Of a stretch of 64,000 nucleotides of DNA, positions 26,897 through 35,585 are shown one piece after another (position 1 is the stretch's first letter; the number at the start of each line of letters is the position of its first letter). The DNA is taken from the NCBI GenBank assembly GCA_016722295.1, contig JADKGL010000026.1:408501-472500 (forward strand). Direction: 5' to 3'. The translations under genes and the position numbers were made by a program. The notes under the pieces were generated by a model. That model was not told the DNA's origin, did no database searches, and saw only the letters and a program-made list of their open reading frames with translations. This DNA comes from Saprospiraceae bacterium (GTDB taxonomy: Bacteria; Bacteroidota; Bacteroidia; Chitinophagales; Saprospiraceae).

Positions 26897-28210
26897 ATGG
26901 ACAGGCTAAAACAGCTTTTTAAAAGTAAATATTCAGTTTCTGTAGACGAGATTAAGGCACTCGTTAAAGAAAGCGGCTCCATGGTGATAGATCAAGTACA
27001 AATTGATCAGGTTTACGGTGGAATGAGAGGAATACAAAGTATGATATGGGAAACATCGTCATTGGATGCCAAAGAAGGTATTCGATTTAGAGGCTATTCC
27101 ATAGCAGAATTAAGGGAGAAGTTGCCACAAATACATGGTGCTACAGAACCACTCCCTGAAGGATTATTTTGGTTAATGATGACTGGTGAAATTCCTACTG
27201 ATGATGATGTCGCTTGGTTAAGTCAAGAATGGGCTCGTAGGGCAGAAGTTCCAGCTTCAGTATTTACCGTACTTGATAGTTTGAGTCCTTCAATCCATCC
27301 TATGACTCAATTCACTATAGCAATCCTTGCTCTTCAGACAGATAGTGTATTCGCACGTCGCTACGAACAAGGAATGTCCAAATCAGATTATTGGGAAGTA
27401 ATGTATGAAGATGCAATGAATTGTATTGCGCGATTACCAAGGGTATCTTCTTATATATATAGAAAGAATTTTTATAATAGTGATCATATAGCACCAGATC
27501 CGAGCTTGGATTGGAGTGCAAATTTTGCTCATATGTTGGGTAAGGATGATCCAGCTTTTAGAGATTTGATGAGATTGTATATGACGATCCATGCAGATCA
27601 TGAAGGTGGAAATGCTTCAGCTCATACGGTTCACCTTGTAGGTTCTACGTTGAGTGATGCGTACTTATCTCTTGCAGGGGGAATGACAGCTTTGGCTGGA
27701 CCTCTTCATGGATTGGCTAATCAGGAAGTGATGGATTGGATCTATGATATGGTAGAAGATTTGGGAACCAGAAGACCAAGCAAAGAACAAATCGCAGAAT
27801 ACGTAAAAAAGACGTTGAGCCAAGGTATAGTAGTTCCAGGATATGGGCATGCCGTATTACGATCACCAGATCCAAGATTTTTAGCACAAAAGGATTTTGC
27901 TGAAAAACATTGTAAAGAAGATGATCTAGTAAATATTGTTTGGAATGTTTTCGAGACAGTTCCCGAAATATTAGGAAGCATGGGAAAAATCAAAAATCCA
28001 TGGCCAAACGTTGATGCTCATTCAGGAGCCATTTTGGAATATTACGGCGTAAAGGAGCATAATTTCTATACAGTGATGTTTGGAGTTTCGAGAGCAATGG
28101 GTGTTTTAGCTCAATTGTGCTGGGATCGCGCTTATGGCATGCCGTTAGAAAGACCGAAATCACTCACTACAGAAGAGATAAAATTGTTTATAAAAAATTC
28201 TACAAACTAA
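26897..28210 (+). CDS. gltA: Citrate synthase
   Basis: Citrate synthase (437 aa), condensing acetyl-CoA and oxaloacetate at entry to the TCA cycle. It looks like the longer, eukaryote-type branch found in some Bacteroidota: GGMRGIQSMIWETSSLDAKEGIRFRGYSI near the N-terminus. Catalytic His are in LAGPLHGLANQEVMDW and PGYGHAVLRSPDPRF, and the late Asp is in PWPNVDAHSGAILEYYG. The final third has FYTVMFGVSRAMGVLAQLCWDRAYGMPLERPKS. It begins a plus-strand run with gcvH 17 bp downstream and two small genes after it. That grouping of TCA and glycine-cleavage functions may be one operon. Confidence 0.95.
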   Translation: MDRLKQLFKSKYSVSVDEIKALVKESGSMVIDQVQIDQVYGGMRGIQSMIWETSSLDAKEGIRFRGYSIAELREKLPQIHGATEPLPEGLFWLMMTGEIPTDDDVAWLSQEWARRAEVPASVFTVLDSLSPSIHPMTQFTIAILALQTDSVFARRYEQGMSKSDYWEVMYEDAMNCIARLPRVSSYIYRKNFYNSDHIAPDPSLDWSANFAHMLGKDDPAFRDLMRLYMTIHADHEGGNASAHTVHLVGSTLSDAYLSLAGGMTALAGPLHGLANQEVMDWIYDMVEDLGTRRPSKEQIAEYVKKTLSQGIVVPGYGHAVLRSPDPRFLAQKDFAEKHCKEDDLVNIVWNVFETVPEILGSMGKIKNPWPNVDAHSGAILEYYGVKEHNFYTVMFGVSRAMGVLAQLCWDRAYGMPLERPKSLTTEEIKLFIKNSTN

Positions 28211-28226
28211 AAAACGTATTATAATC

Positions 28227-28619
28227 ATGGAATTTCCAGCTAATTTATTGTACACAAAAGAGCATGAGTGGATTCGCGTTGAAGGCAATTTCGCTTATAT
28301 TGGAATTACAGAATTTGCACAATCTGAATTAGGAGATTTGGTTTATGTAGAAATCAATACCCTTGGTGAAGTGGTTGCAAAAGATGATATTTTTGGAACT
28401 GTAGAGGCAGTAAAAACGACTTCAGATCTTTTTATGCCAGTATCAGCAAAAGTTATCGAATTCAATCCTGCAATAGATGAGAAAGATGGAAATGATCCTA
28501 CATTAATTAATTCTGATCCTTATGGAAAAGGTTGGTTAGTAAAAGTAGAATTACAAGATCCTTCAGAATTGGAATCCTTACTTGATGATGCTGCTTACAG
28601 AGTATTGATTGGAAAATAA
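28227..28619 (+). CDS. gcvH: Glycine cleavage system H protein
   Basis: 130-aa lipoyl carrier of the glycine cleavage system. It shuttles the aminomethyl group between the P, T and L proteins. The lipoylation Lys is Lys63 in FGTVEAVKTTSDLFMPVSAKV. The N-terminal LYTKEHEWIRVEGNFAYIGITEFAQSELGDLVYVE is typical. Length and layout are normal. The P, T and L genes are not in the window. It follows citrate synthase by 17 bp and overlaps the next gene by 11 bp. Confidence 0.97.
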   Translation: MEFPANLLYTKEHEWIRVEGNFAYIGITEFAQSELGDLVYVEINTLGEVVAKDDIFGTVEAVKTTSDLFMPVSAKVIEFNPAIDEKDGNDPTLINSDPYGKGWLVKVELQDPSELESLLDDAAYRVLIGK

Positions 28620-29013
28620 AACATTTTCTTTCTTTTCATATATTCAAAAACACTGGGCATTACTTGTCGCCATTTGGATTGTGGCAGACATTGTATTGCT
28701 TTCTCTCGCCCCTTCTTCTTCATTTACAAATGTTCGATTGATTGATTTGCTTTCAATTGACAAACTAGGGCATCTATTATTCTATGGTTCAGCTTCATAT
28801 ATGTTTTTAAGTTATTTTCATACAAATAAGAAGCACCAGTCAATGTCAATAATATTTCTCATTTGTCTTGGAATATTGATCGAATATCTACAACAAGCGA
28901 TGCATCTAGGTAGAGCAAATGAAATATTGGATGTTGTGGCAAATGTCTTAGGAATTTTAATAAGCGTTGGATTGTTTAAATTTGTGAAGGGCATTAATCT
29001 CAGGAAAAGATAA
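28609..29013 (+). CDS. VanZ-like small membrane protein
   Basis: 134-aa integral membrane protein with four hydrophobic segments (HWALLVAIWIVADIVLLSLA; LGHLLFYGSASYMFLSYF; SIIFLICLGILIEYLQQAM; EILDVVANVLGILISVGLF). It carries the VanZ-family D-K-x-x-H-x-x-x-Y-x-x (SIDKLGHLLFYGS) and E-Y-x-Q...R-x-x-x-x-x-D-x-x-x-N-x-x-G motifs. In Bacteroidota this gene very commonly follows gcvH. The start is TTG 28609, inside the end of gcvH, as no ATG is available near the N-terminus, so translational coupling is likely. Function of these stand-alone VanZ proteins is unknown. Confidence 0.85.
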   Translation: MENKTFSFFSYIQKHWALLVAIWIVADIVLLSLAPSSSFTNVRLIDLLSIDKLGHLLFYGSASYMFLSYFHTNKKHQSMSIIFLICLGILIEYLQQAMHLGRANEILDVVANVLGILISVGLFKFVKGINLRKR

Positions 29014-29062
29014 TTGTACAATTATAGTGGATAGTTCATGTGTTAGTTTTTTTCTCTATCAA

Positions 29063-29431
29063 ATGACAAAAAAAGAAATTTCAATCCAATTTTTAAAATA
29101 TTCTGCAAGTGGTCAATCACGGATAGCATTTGAACTGTTTGTTTCTCAACAATTCAAACATCACAATCCATTTTTTAAAGCGGATCCAGATTCACTAATT
29201 GTCGCTATGGAAGAAAATGCAAAACTTTTTCCTGAAAAAAGAATTGAAATCTTAAGAGCATTAGAAGATGAAAATTTAGTTTCTATTCATTCTTATGTAA
29301 AATTATTTCCCACACATGTAGGCATAGCATTGATCCATATTTTTCGATTTGAAGAAAATAAAATTGTAGAACTTTGGGATTTTGGACAGGCTGTTCCAGA
29401 AGACATGATTAATGAAAATGGAATGTTTTAA
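29063..29431 (+). CDS. SnoaL/NTF2-like protein
   Basis: 122-aa cytoplasmic protein from ATG 29063 (a GTG at 29027 would add 12 aa). The pattern of an N-terminal helix pair (KKEISIQFLKYSASGQSRIAFELFV), HHNPFFKADPDSLIVAMEEN, and strands ending ALIHIFRFEENKIVELWDFGQ fits the SnoaL-like NTF2 fold. The closing WDFGQAVPEDMINENGMF is typical of the SnoaL-like polyketide-cyclase group. Such proteins bind small hydrophobic ligands, but no specific activity can be assigned. Last gene of the citrate synthase run; its stop overlaps the convergent gene by 4 bp. Confidence 0.82.
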   Translation: MTKKEISIQFLKYSASGQSRIAFELFVSQQFKHHNPFFKADPDSLIVAMEENAKLFPEKRIEILRALEDENLVSIHSYVKLFPTHVGIALIHIFRFEENKIVELWDFGQAVPEDMINENGMF

Positions 29432-32400
29432 AAATCCAAACCTAAACTAAGATGAAACACAGGATCTTTCCATCCAGTACGATCTAACTTCCAAGCATAA
29501 TCTAATCTTAAGAAATATCCAAACAAAGCAGATCGCAATCCAAAACCATTACCTGCTATAAAAGGATCAATGGGATAATTTAATTTGATTTTCACTGAAG
29601 GGTTTTCACTTTGGAACACTTGAGTGCTGACTTCGTTCCACTTGGGAATTAATCCATTCCAACTCATGCCATAATCCAAAAATCCAACGAACTGCAGATT
29701 TCTAAAAAAACTATTTTTCCAACTTGAATGTAAAAGATATTGAAGAAATGGAATTCTAATTTCTGAACTAAAACAAAGCGAAGAACTACCTTTTCGCGCT
29801 CCTAAATAATGTCCTCGAACTTCTGTGGTCAGTCCTTGGTATGCATAGTTTCCTTGTAAGGAAGGATTTACTTCTCGATTGTATTTTGGAAATAACCAAT
29901 TTTCAGTTCCACCAAGTGAATATAGAATTTCTTCACTACCAAAAGATGCAATGGTATAAAAACGATTAGACCATGAGGATCTTTTTAGAATATTCTTATG
30001 ATATCTGATATCGGCTCCTAGTAAAAACAAAAATCCTTCACCAAGTGAAATTGAAGAAAAATTATCATTACTATTTATTCGTTTTGATGCTTCTGCAAAT
30101 ACTTTTGATTGCCAGCCATCATTAATGTTAATTGAATAATTAAATACATTATCAAACACATATTCTAATCTTGTACCAATGCGTTGATGATATTTTCCTA
30201 TTGTATCAAGAATTGATTTGTTTGTCAATAGGAAAAAATTGTGGTCATTTCTAAATGTGCTGTTTAAACGAAAACTTCTGTGATGATCTAAGGCATATTT
30301 TGCAATATGATTTACCAAAAATGTATTAGTCGCTAATACAGTGTTAGCACTTACGGTTTCTTTTGTATATTTTCGATATATTGCATATTGATGATCCCAG
30401 CGTTTTTTATTATTTTCAAATAAAATATAAGCTTCAGATCCTTTGAAATCAAATGGGAATCTGAATCCACATTCGATCCAATAATTTTCAAAATTTTCTT
30501 TGACTCTCGCCTTAACCAATAATCCAGATTTGGGTGTGTTGTAATCTTTTTGAAAACCAGAATAGGTATTCAATCCATTGAATAAAATACTATTGTTTAT
30601 ATCATATGATAGCTCTTCTATTTTGAACCGATCTCTATATGCTATTGTAAGGCTAGAATTGTAGTCGTGCACATCTGGAAAAAATAAATCTGAACTCACC
30701 TTCATGAAAGGGATTTTATCCTTGACTGTATGTTTTGGTTTTGAGAATTCCTGAAGTAGTTTATCTTTAAATTTAGAGGATCCAAATTCTGAAATAAATT
30801 TTTCTTGTGAGTGTTGAACTTGTGGTTTTATTTCTTTGGAATTCATCGTTACAGAAGAATCTTTTGATTGGATCAACGTTTGTTCTTCATTTAATCTAAG
30901 TAAGGAAAAGTCTTCGATTTCTTCAGAATAATATTTATTTTCTGGACCTTCAAATAAATTAAGAAGTTTATTATTTGATAGGAGTAAATGACTTTTTTTA
31001 GAATGTGTGCCGAGTAACAAGAAACCCTTATTATGTTGAATAGCGGTTTCAAAATCATTTAGTTCGTTAAAAATAACTGGATCCTTTGTTGAATTTAAGC
31101 TTGAGTCTGTATTGTTTGCCTCTTTGAGTATGCTTTCTTTTGATACTTTAGCTTGTTTTGTTAAACTATAAATCGACATCTTATTTGTTGGAAAAATACT
31201 GTCTATTTTTTGTATAGTTGATGTTGCCTCTTTTCTATTTGATGTAAAATATATTTTATGATCTTCTCCTAATCCTATTTTCAGATCATCATAAATATCT
31301 TCTGTTAGTTTTTTTAGTTGTCTTGTTTTGAATTGCATAGAATAAATATCAACGAATCCATTGCCTTTAGCAGAAAATAGAATTTCATCTTCACTTAAAA
31401 ATATAGCATCATACACTTGTTGAATTTCAGCTGGAAAAATGATGTTCGATTTTTCGTTTTGCTTCGTTCGGATTGCACAAAAAATGCGATTTTGTTTTTC
31501 TGTTATAATACCATATTGCTCACCATTCTTAAGCTCTAGGTAAATGGGATAATAATTGCTCGGCCGAATGAATCTTGTTTTAGAGCCAAAACTGCTTTTG
31601 GTTTTTACTTTCTTTTTTGAAAGATCCAAAGTCCTCAGTCGAAGTTTCCCAAATTGATTGGTCGTTACAATAAAAGATTCAAAATACTTACTCCATTCGA
31701 AGTCTATGATTTTTTCGTTTGATTTAAGCTTTATTTTATTTTGATACTCGCTAGGTTTTTGTTTTTCTATTTCATGTTGATAATAGTATTTCCACGAATT
31801 TTCTAAATTTGAAAATTGAGTTTGAAAAACGATTTTAGAAGCACGATTGATTTCTTTATTTATTCTCGCCATGTAAAGAAAATCCGAGATACTTTTTTTT
31901 CCATAAGTCGTAGAAATAAAATGCCAAAAGGATTTCCCCGCTAAGTCAGGTTGGTTTTTTGAGAAAGATGTAAATGATTTTTTTTTGTTCCACAAGGCAT
32001 TTAATTCGCGAAGGTCATTTGGATTCCAACCATCAGACAGAAAATCAATGAGTCCATTCTCAAACCAATCAGGTAGTCTATAGGAGATGATTTTTTGAAC
32101 CACTTGCTGAAAGCTTGAACCAGAAAACATGGAATTAAAATAAACTTTCAGAATACCACGCTTGAGGTCATTCGCAAAGGTGACATGTGATCCATCAAAA
32201 AACAAGCGAATCGTCTGATCTACCACTTTTGGTTCTACATCCCAGTTTCGATTGGATACAGGATCTAAGATAGCAAGATTGGATTGCATTGCATCAGAGT
32301 GATCTGCATAGATGATTACTTCGATTTTATCTTTCAGATGATACTCGAAGAGAGATTGTATATCTGTATTGAGAGTTTCACAGATTTCGATTCCAAATTG

Positions 32401-32574
32401 AGCGGAATTCTTACTGCGACCATACCAATAGAATACAAAATTAGTAGTCTCATAGATCCACCAATCGTGTTGATCGCGATTGTATTGTATTTTATTTTTT
32501 CCAAATACTTCAGAAGCATTCTGTGCACCAAGCAAGAAGGGTAGTAATAAAATCCAAAATAAAATGAATCTCAT
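29428..32574 (-). CDS. Large envelope protein: peptidase-MA-like, beta-propeller and outer-membrane barrel
   Basis: 1048 aa from ATG 32574, which begins a clean signal peptide (RFILFWILLLPFLLGAQ). Residues about 20-240 resemble the peptidase-MA-like fold (YETTNFVFYWYG, then YRLPDWFENGLIDFLSDGW), but the expected HExxH position reads ILKVYF, so zinc catalysis is unlikely. Residues about 260-560 resemble TolB/WD40-like propeller repeats (DIYSMQFKTRQLKKLTEDIYDD; KIYFTSNRKEAT). The last 400 residues form beta-strands typical of an Omp85-like barrel (GNGFGLRSALFGYFLRLDYAW, ending HLSLGLDF). Such three-part proteins occur in Saprospiraceae-like genomes without assigned function. Its promoter appears leaderless (see 32579-32606). 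Confidence 0.8.
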   Translation of the reverse strand: MRFILFWILLLPFLLGAQNASEVFGKNKIQYNRDQHDWWIYETTNFVFYWYGRSKNSAQFGIEICETLNTDIQSLFEYHLKDKIEVIIYADHSDAMQSNLAILDPVSNRNWDVEPKVVDQTIRLFFDGSHVTFANDLKRGILKVYFNSMFSGSSFQQVVQKIISYRLPDWFENGLIDFLSDGWNPNDLRELNALWNKKKSFTSFSKNQPDLAGKSFWHFISTTYGKKSISDFLYMARINKEINRASKIVFQTQFSNLENSWKYYYQHEIEKQKPSEYQNKIKLKSNEKIIDFEWSKYFESFIVTTNQFGKLRLRTLDLSKKKVKTKSSFGSKTRFIRPSNYYPIYLELKNGEQYGIITEKQNRIFCAIRTKQNEKSNIIFPAEIQQVYDAIFLSEDEILFSAKGNGFVDIYSMQFKTRQLKKLTEDIYDDLKIGLGEDHKIYFTSNRKEATSTIQKIDSIFPTNKMSIYSLTKQAKVSKESILKEANNTDSSLNSTKDPVIFNELNDFETAIQHNKGFLLLGTHSKKSHLLLSNNKLLNLFEGPENKYYSEEIEDFSLLRLNEEQTLIQSKDSSVTMNSKEIKPQVQHSQEKFISEFGSSKFKDKLLQEFSKPKHTVKDKIPFMKVSSDLFFPDVHDYNSSLTIAYRDRFKIEELSYDINNSILFNGLNTYSGFQKDYNTPKSGLLVKARVKENFENYWIECGFRFPFDFKGSEAYILFENNKKRWDHQYAIYRKYTKETVSANTVLATNTFLVNHIAKYALDHHRSFRLNSTFRNDHNFFLLTNKSILDTIGKYHQRIGTRLEYVFDNVFNYSININDGWQSKVFAEASKRINSNDNFSSISLGEGFLFLLGADIRYHKNILKRSSWSNRFYTIASFGSEEILYSLGGTENWLFPKYNREVNPSLQGNYAYQGLTTEVRGHYLGARKGSSSLCFSSEIRIPFLQYLLHSSWKNSFFRNLQFVGFLDYGMSWNGLIPKWNEVSTQVFQSENPSVKIKLNYPIDPFIAGNGFGLRSALFGYFLRLDYAWKLDRTGWKDPVFHLSLGLDF

Positions 32575-32578
32575 AAGC

Positions 32579-32606
32579 CAAAGATATGATTTTTGAGAAA
32601 ATTCAA
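32579..32606 (-). promoter_or_regulatory. Consensus Bacteroidota promoter, leaderless arrangement
   Basis: On the minus strand, TTG (32606-32604), 17 bp, then TATCTTTG (32586-32579). This is an exact TTG-N17-TAnnTTTG promoter. The box ends 4 bp before ATG 32574, so transcription should begin at or next to the start codon. It is the only box in the window for which I found a correctly spaced -33 TTG. Confidence 0.65.
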
Positions 32607-32651
32607 GCTGTAAAACCTCGAACATTCTGTTCAATCTCTTGTTTTTTGGCA

Positions 32652-33284
32652 ATGAATCATAAAGCATTTTGTTTTAACGCATTTTCCGAGAATACTTATA
32701 TCATTTGGGATGATAATAAGGAAGGTTTGATCATCGATCCTGGATGTTCGAATACAATGGAGGAAAATGAATTGTATGCGTTTTTACAAGATGAGAAAAT
32801 CATATTGCGACATCATCTGCTGACACATGCACACATAGATCATGTCTTAGGCTGCAATTTTATATTTACTAAATTTGGATTGAATCCACGATTTTATGAA
32901 TTGGATCGGACGCTTTATGAATTTGCTCCAGGTATTGCAATAAAATATGGACTTCCAACCTTACAATTACCTGAATCTGGTCCAACGATCCGATTAGATG
33001 AAAGGATTACTCTCGGATCGCTTCAGTTTGAAGTGCTTTTTACACCAGGACATAGTCCAGGAAGTGTTTGTTTTTATAATGCGCAGTACCATCGCATTTT
33101 TTCTGGTGACGTCTTGTTTGAAGGTAGTATCGGCAGGACAGATTTACCTGGGGGAAATCATCAACAATTGCTTGATTCTATACAACAAAAATTATTCACA
33201 TTGCCACCGCAAACTGAAGTCTATTCAGGTCATGGTGGTGTAACTACGATCGGTATGGAGAAAATGACCAATCCGTTTTTTTGA
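32652..33284 (+). CDS. MBL-fold metallo-hydrolase, glyoxalase II-like
   Basis: 210 aa from ATG 32652 (a longer frame from 32586 would run into the divergent promoter). Metallo-beta-lactamase fold: THAHIDHVLG gives the HxHxDH metal motif, TPGHSPGSVCFYN supplies the next His, SGDVLFEGSIGRTDLPGG the bridging Asp, and SGHGGVTTIGMEK the last His. These spacings match the small glyoxalase-II-like hydrolases (YcbL type) found in many bacteria. Substrate could be a thioester such as a lactoyl-thiol, but this is not shown. It is divergent from the large envelope gene with a 77-bp shared intergenic region. Confidence 0.92.
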   Translation: MNHKAFCFNAFSENTYIIWDDNKEGLIIDPGCSNTMEENELYAFLQDEKIILRHHLLTHAHIDHVLGCNFIFTKFGLNPRFYELDRTLYEFAPGIAIKYGLPTLQLPESGPTIRLDERITLGSLQFEVLFTPGHSPGSVCFYNAQYHRIFSGDVLFEGSIGRTDLPGGNHQQLLDSIQQKLFTLPPQTEVYSGHGGVTTIGMEKMTNPFF

Positions 33285-33378
33285 TATTGTGGGGTATTTA
33301 TTTTATTTGAATTCTAGTAAGGAATGAATGTTGTTTTAGGAATCTTTTACTTTTATCTCGCTCAAAGTAATCAATGGA

Positions 33379-33640
33379 ATTTGTCTGATTCACAGATTAA
33401 ACGGATTATTGGATTTCACTGATTGGATTTTCATGATGCAAGAATTCTCCTAAAACATTTCGTAATAACCCTCCTAAATCTTTCCTTGAAAGGGCGGACT
33501 TTATTCCTACATTCTTTGAAATTTATTTTTACATATAAAAACCATTTTCAAATTTTCAAATTAATTCTCACATTAACTAATTCTCACATTAACTAATTCT
33601 CACATTAACTAATTATCACATTAACCAATTCTCACATTAT
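33379..33640. repeat. Repeat island 3 (inverted copies of islands 1 and 2)
   Basis: Gene-free 33285-33640. It holds, in reverse orientation, the three element types of the first island. The AATCCAATAATCC / TTTAATCTGTGA element is at 33379-33415. A diverged 39-bp palindromic GTCC...GGATTTAGG element is at 33464-33502. From 33550 there are at least four units of the type TCTCACATTAACTAAT up to the next gene. The last units abut the stop codon of the ABC permease gene. Confidence 0.82.
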
Positions 33641-34948
33641 CTACGACTCTTTCAAGCTCGCATGAATATCGAGTTTATAGGCTTTGTATGAAGGGTAAAT
33701 AGCAGCAATAAATGTAATACACATCAAGAGCACAAAACTCCAAATTTCTTTAGAAAAAAATCGCATTCCTGTTATGCCATATTTGCTTTTTAATCCTGCA
33801 TATTGACCTAAAAATTCTACCCATAAATGTGCGAATACAAAACCTAATATAAATCCAACGCAAACTGGAAGAATCCCTTCCCAAAGTGTATTGAAGAATA
33901 CAAAACTAGGTTTGACTCCACTGAGACGCATGACTGCAATTTCTTTTTTTCGTTCAGCGGCAGATTGTAGCAAACTGATGAAAATACTAATCGCAGAAAT
34001 AATACTTATCAAGACTGCAATATAAAATAAAACATCAGACACAGATCCAGTGATCTCATACAGTCTATTCATTTCAATCGCGGGATAAGCTGACATTACA
34101 TCTGTGTTTTCATTTATATTTCTACCGAAATTTAATGTTTGAATATTTCTTCCTTTGAATCTTAAAAGAAGCGAACTAATTGATTCTTGTGTAGCACCTG
34201 CTAAACTGTCTTTATAGATGATCTCTGGATGCAGTGGTAGTGAAGAATGATTGTGATCGTGACCTTCATGATCATGATCCTCATGCTCATCTTGTGTTTT
34301 ATTTTCATCGGTAGAAGTTTGATGTTTATGTAGTAACCAATATGATGAAATTGGTGTGAATATCAATCGATCTGCGACTTGATTCGATTCAGCTAATATT
34401 CCTACTACAGTAAATTCATTTTCATGAAGATGTGATTCATCATTTTCATTGACCAATCCATGTCCAGATTGAAACTTACTTCCGAGTTTTAGATTTAAAT
34501 TCTTTGCAACTTCATTTCCTATAACTGCATCCATGTTTTTTTGAAAAGACTCACCTGATTTTAACTTTAATTGATACCAATCTATAAATTCTTTGGTAGT
34601 CCCTACGATGCGATATCCTGATGCATTATCACCTAAACTTAATGGCAAGGATTCCTTAATCAGTGGATGGTTTTTGTTGAGAAAAGGTTTGATTGAACTA
34701 ATCTTTATATTTCCAGTAGGCGCATCGATGTGGTATAAATTACAAAGGATGGATTGCAAGGGACTTCCTTTTGCAGCGAGGATTAGTTCTGTTTTGGAGA
34801 GATTATTCTCAAAGTGATTTTTAAGTTGTTCGTTGATCAGTATTGAACATAAAATCAATGCAATAGAAAATGCGATTAACAAGATATTGAATCCAGTCCG
34901 CAAAGGCCTAAATTTCAAATTTTTTATCGCGAGGAAAAATGCATTCAT
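33641..34948 (-). CDS. FtsX/MacB-type ABC transporter permease with His-rich loop
   Basis: 435-aa inner-membrane permease of the MacB/FtsX/LolC class. One transmembrane helix lies near 18-38, then a large periplasmic domain to about residue 285. Three further helices follow (VLFYIAVLISIISAISIFIS; ILPVCVGFILGFVFAHLWV; SFVLLMCITFIAAIYP). The periplasmic domain holds a striking His/Asp stretch at residues 207-240 (DEHEDHDHEGHDHNH), expected to bind divalent metal such as zinc. It overlaps the ATPase gene by 4 bp (ATGA). Such proteins export or extract envelope substrates rather than import them. A metal-linked role is inferred from the His-rich loop only. Confidence 0.9.
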   Translation of the reverse strand: MNAFFLAIKNLKFRPLRTGFNILLIAFSIALILCSILINEQLKNHFENNLSKTELILAAKGSPLQSILCNLYHIDAPTGNIKISSIKPFLNKNHPLIKESLPLSLGDNASGYRIVGTTKEFIDWYQLKLKSGESFQKNMDAVIGNEVAKNLNLKLGSKFQSGHGLVNENDESHLHENEFTVVGILAESNQVADRLIFTPISSYWLLHKHQTSTDENKTQDEHEDHDHEGHDHNHSSLPLHPEIIYKDSLAGATQESISSLLLRFKGRNIQTLNFGRNINENTDVMSAYPAIEMNRLYEITGSVSDVLFYIAVLISIISAISIFISLLQSAAERKKEIAVMRLSGVKPSFVFFNTLWEGILPVCVGFILGFVFAHLWVEFLGQYAGLKSKYGITGMRFFSKEIWSFVLLMCITFIAAIYPSYKAYKLDIHASLKES

Positions 34949-35574
34949 GAGATCAATATTTGATTGTGAAATAATGATTTCAAACGAATATCATGTGTGA
35001 CAATGATCAGTGCAGCATTGGCTTGTTCAGATTGTTCTTTGAGTACTTTTGCGACAGCTTGTGCATTTTCGTCATCGAGTGCTGAACTCGGTTCATCTGC
35101 CAATACTAACATGGGTTTATGTATCATGGCTCGAATGATTGCCAATCGTTGCAGCTCGCCTTGGGAAAGATCATTGACCATTTGATCTTTTTTATTGCCT
35201 ATATTGAATTTTTCCATCCATTCAACACATTTTTTATCGTCAACTGTTCCTGTAGCAATTTTGTAAAAAAAACGAAGATTTTCTAAAGCAGTTAGTGACT
35301 CGATAAAAGCTGTTTTTTGTAGCACAATACCTATATTTTTTTTGCGAAATTCATCTCTTTGTATTTCAGTTAGTTTGTATAAATCAGTATCTTGTATTAG
35401 CACTTTACCCTGAGTTGGTTTTAGCAATCCACACAGAATGTGTAGTAAGGTGGATTTGCCTGATCCAGACTTTCCTAAAATAATCAATCCTTCTCCAGAA
35501 TTACATCGGATATCTGGTAATTTGATCTTATTCTCTGCATTATAAAGATGTTGAATACCTTCTGTAGATATCAT
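34945..35574 (-). CDS. ABC transporter ATPase, LolD/MacB type
   Basis: 209-aa cytoplasmic ATPase that powers the FtsX-type permease downstream. Walker A is LGKSGSGKSTLLHILCG, the Q-loop GIVLQKTAF, the signature NDLSQGELQRLAIIRAM, Walker B MLVLADEPSSALDD and the H-loop IVTHD. Length and motifs fit the LolD/MacB/FtsE subfamily. Third gene of a minus-strand run with an upstream secreted protein and ruvB (12 bp gap). Confidence 0.95.
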   Translation of the reverse strand: MISTEGIQHLYNAENKIKLPDIRCNSGEGLIILGKSGSGKSTLLHILCGLLKPTQGKVLIQDTDLYKLTEIQRDEFRKKNIGIVLQKTAFIESLTALENLRFFYKIATGTVDDKKCVEWMEKFNIGNKKDQMVNDLSQGELQRLAIIRAMIHKPMLVLADEPSSALDDENAQAVAKVLKEQSEQANAALIIVTHDIRLKSLFHNQILIS

Positions 35575-35585
35575 AATTATTTCGA

